Shown: positions 29,961 to 39,662 of the stretch, piece by piece
Position numbering within the stretch: position 1 is the stretch's first letter
How the letters are laid out: every line of letters begins with the position of its first letter
Position numbers and translations under genes: made by a program
Notes under the pieces: model-generated
Databases searched by the model: none
Told to the model about the DNA's origin: nothing
Seen by the model: only the letters and a program-made list of their open reading frames with translations
Assembly (NCBI GenBank): GCA_001839685.1
Contig: MLAK01001315.1
Coordinates: forward strand, 55,257 to 119,256
Direction: 5' to 3'
From: Tritrichomonas foetus
Taxonomy: Eukaryota; Parabasalia; Tritrichomonadida; Tritrichomonadidae
Length of the DNA stretch: 64,000 bases

Positions 29961-32900
29961 ATGACAACAAACAACTCTCATAAACATTTTCATCGATTTT
30001 ACGAACATTTGGCACAATACATTCCCAATTACGCCACTGTCCGAAATACTTCAAGTTCATCCAGAAATTCGTCCCAATGCAAAAGAGGCCAATTATTATC
30101 TCTAAATCACAAAGTTGTCGAGCCGCCAGTTCCAATTAATTTAGATTCAATAGTTTTAACTCCCCGCTCACAATCGAACCTTCATACGAAAGAGCATCCA
30201 GTCGTTGTTCAGCCATTGCCATATCAACCAAAGCGAGAGAAATATCATTTTTCGATTAATATAAAACTGAAATATTCCGATTCTTCTTCAGAAAATTTAA
30301 TTCCACTAAGCGCCAAAGGCCTGAATATTCCAGATGCAACATCGTTCGATCGAATGTCAAGTTTAAGTCGCAGTAGCTCCGCTTTAAATAGCGCAAGATC
30401 AATTAATTCGAGTTTTACGTCAGCTGAAGTTTCTCCAATCAATACATCTCGTGATTTTGATGAGCCAATAAATCCAATCATTGATATCGACAAGCCAGAC
30501 CTTCCTGAAATTCCACTTTTAGCCACAGATTTGATCCAGTTTTTAGCAACCATTCCAGACTCAGCACCTGCCTCTTTATCACCTTATACTTTTTGTGAAG
30601 AGGTTGTTGGATTACAGGGCCAAGAATTTGAGCAATATTTAGAGGAAGATACACTTTGTTTGAAATCTGTTTTATTAGGAAATCGATTTAATGAAGACAC
30701 TTTATATGACTTTTTTGTTTCACTTACAGAAGATCAATACCAATCTGCATTTGATATTATTTTTAGGCAATATTTTAAGTTAGCAAATATCGCGAATCTT
30801 TTACGTGATTTAATGAAAGTTGATTCAATTCCCGATTTAGCACGGGAAATTGAAAAACAATGTGAAATTTTATTTGGTGCTAGAACAGCAATGGTTTGGA
30901 TTAATATTCCTTCTGCTAAAACTTTAATCAATCATTCTCGTTTAATGAAGTACCCACACGGTGTCGGCTTTGTTGGAACTGCTGCAACTGAAAAGCGCCA
31001 AGTTGTTGCACCAAATCCAACGACTTCTCCCCTTTATAGTGAAGAGTTTGATTTACCTTTTTGTGAAGAATCAGAAATGATTTTGGCTGAACCCATTTTT
31101 GATCCGAAAACAAACGAAGTTTATGCGGTTATTATGTTAATTGATAAAGTTCATCCAAAATTAGGTGCTTCTTACATGTACTGGCCACAATCTGAGCTTA
31201 CTTTATTGCATTTCTTTTCGTCGAATTTATATCGTGCTTTTGGTCGATTTACAACAGAAATTAAAGCAACAGCAAAACTTTATCGAGTTATAGCGAAATT
31301 TGTTTCAAATCAGCTTGATTTTTTCCATCTTCTTTCTACTGTTCGAAACTCAATCTCACAACTTTTGAAGTGCGAAGCTGTTTCTATTTATTTCCGTGAA
31401 GGAAGAGGTATTTTTTGGTTTGAACAAAGTGGAAATAGAATTTCGAGAAAATCTACAACTCTTACAAAAGGTGGAATTGCTGGTTATGTCTTTGAACACA
31501 ATGTTTTTGTTCATGTTGCTTGTGCTTGTGACCATCCTGCATTTTATTCATTAATGGATGGTTTGTATAAATCAAGAGCAGCTCTTGCAATCCCTTTACA
31601 AGCAGGAAATGATGTTTTTTCGGTAATTGTTTGTCGAGCAAAGAAAAATTTGCCGTGCTTTTCTTCAGCCGATGTTCATGATTTATCTTTTATTGCTGCA
31701 GGTGCAGCCCCTGCTTTGAAGAGTTCAATGGCCTATAGAAAGAAAATGAATGAATTAAGAGTCGCTTTACGTGCGCAAGATCGACTTGCAGCTCTTCTTC
31801 AAACAGCCGAATCACTTTCAAGAGAAACAAATATTGATACACTTGTCGCACGCATTTTAGATAATTCTTGTCAATTGATTGGAGCTGATAGAGCTTCTCT
31901 TTTTGTTATTGATGAATCACGAACACATTTAATTTCAAAAGTTGCACATGGAACTACAAAACCACTCCTTTTACCAATAAATCAAGGTATTGCAGGTTCT
32001 GTTGCAACAACCGGAGAAACTGTTAATATTGAAGATGTTTATGATGATCCTAGATTCAATTCAAATGTAGATAAATCAACAGGATATCGAACAAAGAGTT
32101 TAATGACTCTTCCTGTACACAACCAAAACGGTGACATTATTGCAGTTATGCAACTCATGAATAAACTCAATGGAGAACCTTTTTCTGAAAGCGATGTTGA
32201 ATTAACAAGAGCTATGGGAGTTTTTACAGGTATTGCATTAGCTAACTCTACTGTTATTGAATCATCAATCCTTTCTACTCAAAGAGTACATGCTTTATTG
32301 GATACAGCAGTACTTTTAATGAGAGGAGAATCGTTATCTTCTGTTATTCACCATATTATGAGCGTTTCTAGAGATTTGGTTCAAGCTGACCGCTGTGCAC
32401 TTTTCTTAATTGATGATAAAAAGTCACAAATTAAAAGTGCTGTTCTTGCAGGTGAAGAAAGTCAAATTTCAGTGAAAAGAGGAAAAGGTGTTGTTGGATA
32501 TGTTGCTATGAAAAATATTGTTGTTAATATTGATGATGCCTATAAAGATAAAAGATTTAATTCTGCTGTTGATCAAGCTACAGGATATCGAACAAGATCA
32601 ATTTTAGCCTCGCCTGTTGTTGATTCATCATCAAAAGTTATTGGTGTTGTTGAAATGATTAATAAAGATATGCTTTATAATGGTGGATCTTTTACAAAAG
32701 AAGATGAAAAACTAACAACTGCATTTGCTTCATTTACTGGACTTGCTTTTGATAAAACAAAGAATAGAAATGAAGCAATGACTGGTCAAACACTTGCTAT
32801 TGTTCTTTCAAATATGATGACTGCCGATGAAAGTAATTCCTGGTTACCTCCATCTCAAATTGTAATGCAACCTTCACAATTACAAGAATATCGATCAAAT

Positions 32901-33773
32901 AGATTTGATGTTAATCAGCTTTCTGAACTTCAAAGTTTTCGTCTTGTTGCAAGCTTCTTTTTCGATCTTGGACTTTCTTCAACTTTTCATATAAATAATG
33001 CAAAACTAATTCGATTCCTTCTTTGTGTTCATGATTTGCATATGAACTCTCAATATCATAGTTGGAGACGTTCAATAGAAAGTGCACAATTTATTTACTT
33101 CCTTTTGACATCTACTGAAATGGCAATGATGTTATCTAAACTTGAAATCTTAGCTTTATTGGTTGCTGCAATTTGTCATGATATTGATCATTATGATATT
33201 GAAGATCGTGGACGTTCAGAAATTGCACTTTCTGTACTTTATCGTAATCGATCAGTTTTGGAAGTTCATCATTGTGAACAAACTATTTCTGTAATTACAA
33301 AACCAGAACAAAACATATTTGAAGCTATAGAAAGTGAACAACAAGTCACTCTTTGGCAAACAATAATTTCGCTGATATTGGCAACAGATATGTCTAAGCA
33401 TTTTGATATATTTAATAAATGTAAAGCACTTGTTTATCCACAAAATATGTTGAATTTGCAATCACCACAGCATAGACTCTTTTTGATGCAGATTGCATTG
33501 AAGTGTGCTGATGTTTCAGAAACTTGCAGGTTGATGCCTATTTGTGAGAGAGTAGCGCAGAATCAACTTGAAATGCTTCGTGCTGAAAGCAGAGAAAAAG
33601 ATAAAAGAACAGAATATCTTGAACATTACGATATTGCGAAATACCAAATTGGATTTTTCATGATGATTGCAAGGCCACTATTCATCATCTTATGTGAAGC
33701 CGTTCCCACAGCCAAACCGGCTCTTGATCAGCTCGAAGGAAATTTATCTTCATGGAAATCAAAAATGAAATAA
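29961..33773 (+). CDS. Four-GAF cyclic-nucleotide phosphodiesterase, partly degenerate catalytic site
   Basis: A 1,270-residue protein. After a Ser-rich N-terminus (1-230) come four GAF domains at roughly 290-405, 435-580, 612-770 and 780-935, and a class I PDE catalytic domain (about 1000-1260). GAF4 contains the NKFDE signature (MINKDMLYNGGSFTKEDEKL) associated with cyclic-nucleotide binding; GAF3 has NK...F...DV. In the PDE domain H1073-D1074 (CHDIDH), SVLEVHH, LATDMSKHF, D1184 (CADVS) and Q1229 (KYQIGF) are in place. However, the usual YHNxxHA reads Y1032-H-S-W-R-R-S, so the metal-binding second His is Arg1037 and the Asn is Ser. The GDxER-type loop is also changed. Likely a cGMP/cAMP-responsive PDE or a pseudo-enzyme; domain identity is firm, activity uncertain. 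Confidence 0.88.
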   Translation: MTTNNSHKHFHRFYEHLAQYIPNYATVRNTSSSSRNSSQCKRGQLLSLNHKVVEPPVPINLDSIVLTPRSQSNLHTKEHPVVVQPLPYQPKREKYHFSINIKLKYSDSSSENLIPLSAKGLNIPDATSFDRMSSLSRSSSALNSARSINSSFTSAEVSPINTSRDFDEPINPIIDIDKPDLPEIPLLATDLIQFLATIPDSAPASLSPYTFCEEVVGLQGQEFEQYLEEDTLCLKSVLLGNRFNEDTLYDFFVSLTEDQYQSAFDIIFRQYFKLANIANLLRDLMKVDSIPDLAREIEKQCEILFGARTAMVWINIPSAKTLINHSRLMKYPHGVGFVGTAATEKRQVVAPNPTTSPLYSEEFDLPFCEESEMILAEPIFDPKTNEVYAVIMLIDKVHPKLGASYMYWPQSELTLLHFFSSNLYRAFGRFTTEIKATAKLYRVIAKFVSNQLDFFHLLSTVRNSISQLLKCEAVSIYFREGRGIFWFEQSGNRISRKSTTLTKGGIAGYVFEHNVFVHVACACDHPAFYSLMDGLYKSRAALAIPLQAGNDVFSVIVCRAKKNLPCFSSADVHDLSFIAAGAAPALKSSMAYRKKMNELRVALRAQDRLAALLQTAESLSRETNIDTLVARILDNSCQLIGADRASLFVIDESRTHLISKVAHGTTKPLLLPINQGIAGSVATTGETVNIEDVYDDPRFNSNVDKSTGYRTKSLMTLPVHNQNGDIIAVMQLMNKLNGEPFSESDVELTRAMGVFTGIALANSTVIESSILSTQRVHALLDTAVLLMRGESLSSVIHHIMSVSRDLVQADRCALFLIDDKKSQIKSAVLAGEESQISVKRGKGVVGYVAMKNIVVNIDDAYKDKRFNSAVDQATGYRTRSILASPVVDSSSKVIGVVEMINKDMLYNGGSFTKEDEKLTTAFASFTGLAFDKTKNRNEAMTGQTLAIVLSNMMTADESNSWLPPSQIVMQPSQLQEYRSNRFDVNQLSELQSFRLVASFFFDLGLSSTFHINNAKLIRFLLCVHDLHMNSQYHSWRRSIESAQFIYFLLTSTEMAMMLSKLEILALLVAAICHDIDHYDIEDRGRSEIALSVLYRNRSVLEVHHCEQTISVITKPEQNIFEAIESEQQVTLWQTIISLILATDMSKHFDIFNKCKALVYPQNMLNLQSPQHRLFLMQIALKCADVSETCRLMPICERVAQNQLEMLRAESREKDKRTEYLEHYDIAKYQIGFFMMIARPLFIILCEAVPTAKPALDQLEGNLSSWKSKMK

Positions 33774-33970
33774 CTTTGTTTTTAATAAATTTGTTGTATC
33801 TATAAATGAAATATAATCCACATTTTTTGAAGCACTTTGTTATTGATCCAATTTCTACTCAAGGTACGATTATATACATCTATGATAATATATAAACTTA
33901 TATATTAAATAAGTGAATAAATCTATTGAAAAAATGAGATATAAAAAATATATTTAATATACAAAAAAAT

Positions 33971-36060
33971 CTACTGATTAACAAACATATTGGAATAAAA
34001 ATGAATGGATGGAACGCAGGTACAAGTAATATTGCCATGATTAGATAAAATTTTCATTTTTAACTTTTTTGTAAAAACACTGAATGGAAAATTGAAAATT
34101 TTTCGCTCTTTTTCTTCTTTATCAAGTCGAAAAACTTGTGATTTCAGAGTAGAATCCCCAACATCAAATACAAATTGGAATTCTTTCAATAAACACTTCC
34201 TTTTAGTAATATTGACAAAAGTGAATTGAGTAATCGCGATAGATTCACCAGATTCACCAGATTCAAAAATAAAATTGCCACGAACATCATCAAGCTTCCA
34301 GTAATTGTTCTCATTTTGTGAAATAGAAACAGAACGTAAATGTTTTAATGTTTTTGGATATGATTTCAATTTTGGATGAACAGTTGTTTCAGATGTTGGT
34401 GTAATAATTGATGATAATGTTAAAGGAACTTCAAACAGCCGATAGTTCAGGAAATCATCAACTTTTTGGAGATTATTTTGTCGGTATTGATTGTACCAGT
34501 TTATTTCAGCTTCGATATCAGAACCAAAATCTTCAAGTCGTTGTTCAAGTGAACGATGACTACTTTTTTCAACGACATGAAATGATGGTAATGGTTTTCC
34601 GGAGTAGATTTCAAACGGCTCTTGAGGGTAAGCAGAAAAGGATCCTGAAGGAGAATGGTGAAAGGAGAATTGTGGAATGGGTGTAGGAATAGATGTTGAT
34701 GTTGTCGTTGGTGTTGATGTTGGGGCTGATGTTGATGTTGTCGTTGGTGTTGGCGTTGGTGTTGTTGTTGGAGTTGATGTTGATGTTGGCATTGGTATAG
34801 ATGCTGATGTTGATGTTGGTTTTGATGCTAATGTTGGTGTTGGTGTTGATGTTGGAGTTAGTGTTGATGTTGGAATTGGTGTTGATGTTGGAATTGGNNN
34901 NNNNNNNNNNNNNNNNNNNNNNNNNNNNNNNNNNNNNNNNNNNNNNNNNNNNNNNNNNNNNNNNNNNNNNNNNNNNNNNNNNNNNNNNNNNNNNNNNNNN
35001 NNNNNNNNNNNNNNNNNNNNNNNNNNNNNNNNNNNNNNNNNNNNNNNNNNNNNNNNNNNNNNNNNNNNNNNNNNNNNNNNNNNNNNNNNNNNNNNNNNNN
35101 NNNNNNNNNNNNNNNNNNNNNNNNNNNNNNNNNNNNNNNNNNNNNNNNNNNNNNNNNNNNNNNNNNNNNNNNNNNNNNNNNNNNNNNNNNNNNNNNNNNN
35201 NNNNNNNNNNNNNNNNNNNNNNNNNNNNNNNNNNNNNNNNNNNNNNNNNNNNNNNNNNNNNNNNNNNNNNNNNNNNNNNNNNNNNNNNTTGGAGTTGATG
35301 TTGGTTTAGATGCTGATGCTGGTGTTAGTGTTGGTGGTGTTTGTATTTTTGGTGTTGCAGGTAGATGGACTGGGTTAGGAGTTAAGCCTTCTTTTGGGTT
35401 CTTTTGTTCTGGTATAAAGGCAGGAACAGGAATAGAATTCTGTTCAAGCTTATTTGTTGCAGCAGAGTTTTTCAAAGTGACTTGAGTAGGGGAAAGTGAA
35501 TTTTCATCTTTTGCTGTATTAGATTTTGGTTTTGAATTCATGTGTTGCGGTTTCCTTTCACTTGGTCTATTTTCACTTTCCAAATCTGAAGATTCCACTT
35601 CACTTTGAGCATAAGCATTTTTGTTCATTTCATCTAATATTCTATTGTTTGTATAATCGTCATTTTTTTGCTGTCCTTTCAAATTTTGATCACTTTGGCG
35701 ATGATCATCAGAAGAATCACCAGTTGTTGGTTCCCGTGAAGATTTAATTAAATAAATGGATAATTTTTTAACAGAATAATAAATTTCTTCAAGTATAGAT
35801 TTATACAATTTTTGGGTGAATTGAATTAAAGGAAATGATATTATTTTATCATAAAAAGTTGTGTTTTCATTCACTTTTTCATCTGAATTTGGAATGTTTT
35901 CTTGATTAATCATAGATTGAGCAATTCCTGGAAAGGAAAAAGAAAAAACAATTGATATTATTAAGAAGAAAATGGGCAAAATGATTTTTGTACAAAAAGG
36001 TGGAAGTAATGGTACTGTTGTTTCTTCTGGCTTAGTTGTCCCTTTTCTTTGGCCCTTCAT
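33971..36060 (-). CDS. SUN-domain nuclear-envelope protein, interrupted by assembly gap
   Basis: One gene seen in two parts on either side of 391 Ns (34898-35288). The N-terminal part (from the ATG at 36058-36060) has a basic cytosolic or nucleoplasmic start, a TM helix at about 24-46 (KIILPIFFLIISIVFSF), a charged linker, then a Pro/Thr/Ser-rich region that enters the gap. Beyond the gap the PT repeat continues (PTSTPTTTPTPTPT) and leads to a SUN-like domain: NNYWKLDDVRGNFIFESG, ITQFTFVNITKR, LLKEFQFVFD, FSVFTKKLKMKILSNHGN, then ITCTCVPSIHFYS, matching the SNWG-hydrophobic-TC end of SUN domains. SUN proteins span the inner nuclear membrane and pair with KASH proteins in the LINC bridge. The two parts are in different frames if the gap length is taken literally. 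Confidence 0.72.
34680..35335. repeat. GTTGATGTTG-type coding minisatellite with a 391-N gap
   Basis: Irregular tandem array of 6- and 18-bp units (GTTGATGTTGGAATTGGT and similar) on the plus strand, coding Pro/Thr/Ser repeats on the minus strand. It flanks both sides of a run of 391 Ns at 34898-35288, which is almost certainly more of the same repeat that could not be assembled. The repeat copy number is therefore unknown. Confidence 0.85.
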
Positions 36061-36401
36061 TGAAAGATAAAATCGTGAATTTCGAAATTTCTGTGATAAA
36101 ACATTTTCACTATTTATTTGGTCATATTAATGATTTTTTGACTATATATATTATGAAAAAGTTTCAGGTTAATGTGACTAATTTTTCTCATAACTTGGAG
36201 AATATAAGTACAAAATCATCTGTACTCATAATATATCTTTTAAATGTGAATTTAAGTATGATGTTTCGAAATATGATGATAAAAGGCAATATTACTTTTT
36301 TTCATTGAAGGAAACGATAGAAATCTGAGCAGCCGATAAAAAACGCTGTTTTTTGAGAAAAACCGTTTCCCCCTTGGACAAAAGTATTTCCTCTATCTCC
36401 A
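36061..36401. other. Divergent spacer
   Basis: Between the SUN-domain gene and the small ER protein gene. A 90-codon open frame (36036-36308) overlaps it, without recognisable features. No repeat seen. Confidence 0.45.
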
Positions 36402-36920
36402 ATGTTTTTACTCTCTTTAATCTCCTATTCGATTTATACAAACGATCCACCAGTGGTCTTCGCCTATCATAAAACCACCCCGATTACCGAAAACGATTTT
36501 GATTCATTTTATAATGCGCATAAAAATGACATCATCGTTATTCGCTCCAATGGAACACTCAGGAAATCTCAAATTGCTGAATATATTGGCGTCCAATGCG
36601 AAGGTGGCGCTTCAGTTGATCTCAGCCGCGTCCGCGTTTACAAGCCAACAAGCCAACTTCCTTCAATCCTTGAAGGCGAAAACGTTCGCCCAGTCGGTTC
36701 AGCCCAACAAGTTTGTGATATTCTTAAAGAAGATTATCAATATATCGTTGCCGCTGAAGCCACACCAACAGTTGGAAAGGTTGGCTACTCTAATCCATTC
36801 ACCCCAGGCGTATGGAACTGCTTCTTCATGATTATTATATGCATCGCTTTCATTATTTGGTCCATGATCCATTATGCTTCAATTGATGTTCAAACAAGAT
36901 TCGCCAAGAAGATAAATTAA
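36402..36920 (+). CDS. Small type I ER membrane protein with KKxx tail
   Basis: A 172-residue protein with signal peptide (MFLLSLISYSIYTND), a lumenal domain of about 115 residues with two cysteines (IGVQCEGGA and QVCDILKED), one TM helix at about 136-158 (VWNCFFMIIICIAFIIWSMI) and a tail ending FAKKIN. KKIN is a canonical KKxx COPI retrieval signal. The segment around the membrane (PFTPGVWNCFF then a helix and RFAKK) faintly recalls the C-terminus of V-ATPase accessory proteins of the Ac45/Voa1 group; I regard that as a weak hint only. The stop is in TAAA. Codon usage is relatively GC-rich, suggesting good expression. Confidence 0.75.
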   Translation: MFLLSLISYSIYTNDPPVVFAYHKTTPITENDFDSFYNAHKNDIIVIRSNGTLRKSQIAEYIGVQCEGGASVDLSRVRVYKPTSQLPSILEGENVRPVGSAQQVCDILKEDYQYIVAAEATPTVGKVGYSNPFTPGVWNCFFMIIICIAFIIWSMIHYASIDVQTRFAKKIN

Positions 36921-37880
36921 ATTGCAAATATTACTTACTTAAATCTCCTTTTGTTTTACCACCTCATTCGTTTTTCCACATTTTTTTCCTTTTATTGCTC
37001 TTTGGCTTTCTCAAAAAGTTCATCGTGTGATGATGTGAGATGATTTTTTTCATTTTTGGAGTGAATCAATAAAATAGGATATATTGTGATAACATTTACT
37101 TAATATCTATTTGAACAGAGAATTAATGCACACGAACTCATTAATGCACACGAACTCATTAATCATTGCAACACAATAAATGATTGATCTACCTAGGATA
37201 TCAATTTGTCATTGAAGACACCTTTTAAGATATGCATTTAGGGTTCGAGCGTAATTATTAAAGTTCTATTTCGTTTTCAAGAAGGACAAAACATTCTGTT
37301 TATGCACAGACCATTGAGATGAATAAAAGTGATTATGTTTATGATTATTGTTAAAAACACTTTTATAAATTATTCCAAATCGTAACTATACTTCTCCATT
37401 GATTCTCAATTAATTGGTTATAGTATATTCTCAAAACGAACAGTTGCAATAACCTATATATAATATACAATAATACTCATAATTTGATTAATATGAGTAA
37501 AAACCTTTACTATGATCAATTTTTGCAATAGCGATTGTGTTTCCGACGTAAAATGGAGGAAGATGAATCCATTTGCGGAAATAGTATTACATCCAAGAAT
37601 TATAATGTTTGTAGGATCGAAGGAAAGTGTTAATAATTTCCCATTGATGTATTTCAGAGCTTCTACATCAACAGAGCCAAATGAAATAAATTCATGTGAA
37701 TATTTAGTTAAAAATGTTCTCGAAATGAAAAATGAATACAAGATATGATTGGATAGGATTTAATTTATCTATATACTAAAATTTTAATGATATTTTTCTA
37801 AAATTCGCATTACTTGAACTCTACCAAATATTTTGGCGATATCAAATGGTGTTTGATAAATTTAATAAAGAAACTTTTTT
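36921..37880. other. Spacer with a short tandem repeat and remnants
   Basis: Contains two tandem 18-bp copies of ATTAATGCACACGAACTC at 37122-37157. A 95-codon minus-strand frame at 37454-37741 (GSVDVEALKYINGKLLTLSF) is protein-like but unrecognised. At about 37790-37860, minus strand, the sequence reads TPFDIAKIFGRVQVMRILEK, the typical last ankyrin repeat of this gene family, out of frame with the ankyrin gene upstream of it. Confidence 0.5.
37122..37157. repeat. Tandem duplication of an 18-mer
   Basis: Two perfect adjacent copies of ATTAATGCACACGAACTC followed by the first six bases of a third. It probably reflects a local slippage event. Confidence 0.9.
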
Positions 37881-39473
37881 CTATATAAAACGAAAAAAAC
37901 TATTTTGAAGATTAAAAAATCTATTAGGTAGGTTTGAAATAGTAGGATGAGAAAATATCCAATCCATACCAGTTCTTGCAGCATAATGTATCAAGTTTTC
38001 ATCAGAAGAATCTTTTGAAAATACATTCACCATTTTATTATCAAGAATATATTTTAGAATATCATTATCAATGCAATTCATTGAGATATGTAGAATATTT
38101 TGTTTAAGTTTGTTAACTGCTTTTAAATTTGTATTGCTATTTTGAGCCAGTAATTTAAAGATTTCAAAATCATTTGCTGCTACAGCCCAGTGTAAGGGTG
38201 TTGATTCATCTTTATCAGCAGCATTAATATCAATGTTAGGAATAGTCAAAAGGAATTTAACAGCGAAGATTCGGCGACCTATAACAGCAAAATGTAATGC
38301 AGTCATTAGTTCTTCATTTCTTGAATTAACATCAAATAATTGTCTTTCATTCAGAATAAAATTTAGAATTTTTACATTTCCTATTGATGCAGCTTCGTAT
38401 AAAATATTATTATATTGCCTTTTCTGTGTAATATCATAATTGAGAACATCATTAAAATATTTTAATATAAAAACATAATCAAAATCAACAGCAATAAAAA
38501 CTTCACGCATAGAAATGAAGTGGAAGCGTGCCAAATTATTTAAATTGAAACATTGAATACACGTTTCCAAAAGCAGATTAATTTTTTTTCTAATATTATT
38601 ATTGCCTCTTTCTTTATCTTGATTTACTTTAGTGTCTAGATTCGTATTCTCTTGATTTGTTTCTTCAAATTTAGATTTACTGAAGTCATTATGATAAACA
38701 ATATTAAATAAATATTCAAGAAGATCATGATGGAAAAACCGAATTGCAGCAATGATACAATCTTCATTCATTTTATCATCAAGCATATGTATAATGTCAT
38801 AATTTCCACCAGCAATTGCATATACAGATAAATTGTTATTGATTTCGATTCCTTCTTGAAGCCAAAGAAATTTAAAAACATTAAGTGATCCATACAGTGC
38901 AGCATATTCAATATATGAATGTTCATCTTTATCAAGAATGAATTCATTTGCGTTTGTACTTGGACAATTAACCAAAGAATTGATGTCTTTGTTAGAATTG
39001 GACAAAAGAACCTGGAATTCACAAACGTCGTCATTTCGAATCGATTTTTCTATTTCTTTTTCACTCAAATCTCGAGACGAATAAGCATCAAGTGGTCTTA
39101 AAAAGGTTTCAGGGTAATTATCATAATTAGAAAGATCATCTGACACAATTCCTAGATTGAAAAGTGCTACCTCATTAAATAAAAAAAGTTTGATAATTTC
39201 ATCTTGTGTGAAATGTTCAAAAATTTTAGGTTTTAATTTACTTAAAATGGTTAGTAATAAGTCAATTTTATTAGGACGTGCCATTATAATGAAATTAAGT
39301 GATGTAAGAAGGGCATCAAACATGTCCTTTCTAGATAATATATCATTTGATAATAAAACTGATTCAAACTGAGATATTGTGTCACTATCAATATTAAGTA
39401 ATAAATCTTGAATTCTACAGAGGGTAATCATATTTTCACCCGTTTCTTTAGATAGATCAAGATTCGGGTTCAT
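37881..39473 (-). CDS. Ankyrin-repeat protein with DUF3447 domain (C-terminal repeat lost)
   Basis: A 530-residue protein from the ATG at 39471-39473 (MNPNLDLSKETGEN), preceded by ATCAAA; an upstream extension only has TTG. The N-terminal 180 residues are family-typical helices. At about 187-262 lies DUF3447 (HSYIEYAALYGSLNVFKFLW, AIAGGNYDIIHML, AIRFFHHDLLEYLF), followed by ankyrin repeats (about 365-510: TALHFAVIGRRIFAVKFLL, STPLHWAVAANDFEIFKLL, ENLIHYAARTGMDWIF). This architecture is expanded by the hundreds in trichomonads; function unknown. The frame ends NLQNSFFRFI, but the expected last repeat (TPFDIAKIFGRVQV) continues downstream in another frame, so the 3' end appears recently frameshifted. 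Confidence 0.8.
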   Translation of the reverse strand: MNPNLDLSKETGENMITLCRIQDLLLNIDSDTISQFESVLLSNDILSRKDMFDALLTSLNFIIMARPNKIDLLLTILSKLKPKIFEHFTQDEIIKLFLFNEVALFNLGIVSDDLSNYDNYPETFLRPLDAYSSRDLSEKEIEKSIRNDDVCEFQVLLSNSNKDINSLVNCPSTNANEFILDKDEHSYIEYAALYGSLNVFKFLWLQEGIEINNNLSVYAIAGGNYDIIHMLDDKMNEDCIIAAIRFFHHDLLEYLFNIVYHNDFSKSKFEETNQENTNLDTKVNQDKERGNNNIRKKINLLLETCIQCFNLNNLARFHFISMREVFIAVDFDYVFILKYFNDVLNYDITQKRQYNNILYEAASIGNVKILNFILNERQLFDVNSRNEELMTALHFAVIGRRIFAVKFLLTIPNIDINAADKDESTPLHWAVAANDFEIFKLLAQNSNTNLKAVNKLKQNILHISMNCIDNDILKYILDNKMVNVFSKDSSDENLIHYAARTGMDWIFSHPTISNLPNRFFNLQNSFFRFI

Positions 39474-39662
39474 TTTGATAGACAAATGGTTGGACTTTTT
39501 CTGCACTTTTATCAATGACAATACAACTTTTTCAATTTCAACAAAAATGTGTATATCACATCAAAGTTTATTTATTAGAAACAAAAATCAAGTCCAAAAA
39601 AACATTATAAAGCATATACATTTACGTAAAAATGACATTTAATTCAACATTCGCCAATACTA

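Noticed and set aside
37454..37748. Overlapping frames of 95 and 78 codons
   Set aside because: No recognisable domain on either strand; probably gene debris next to the ankyrin gene.
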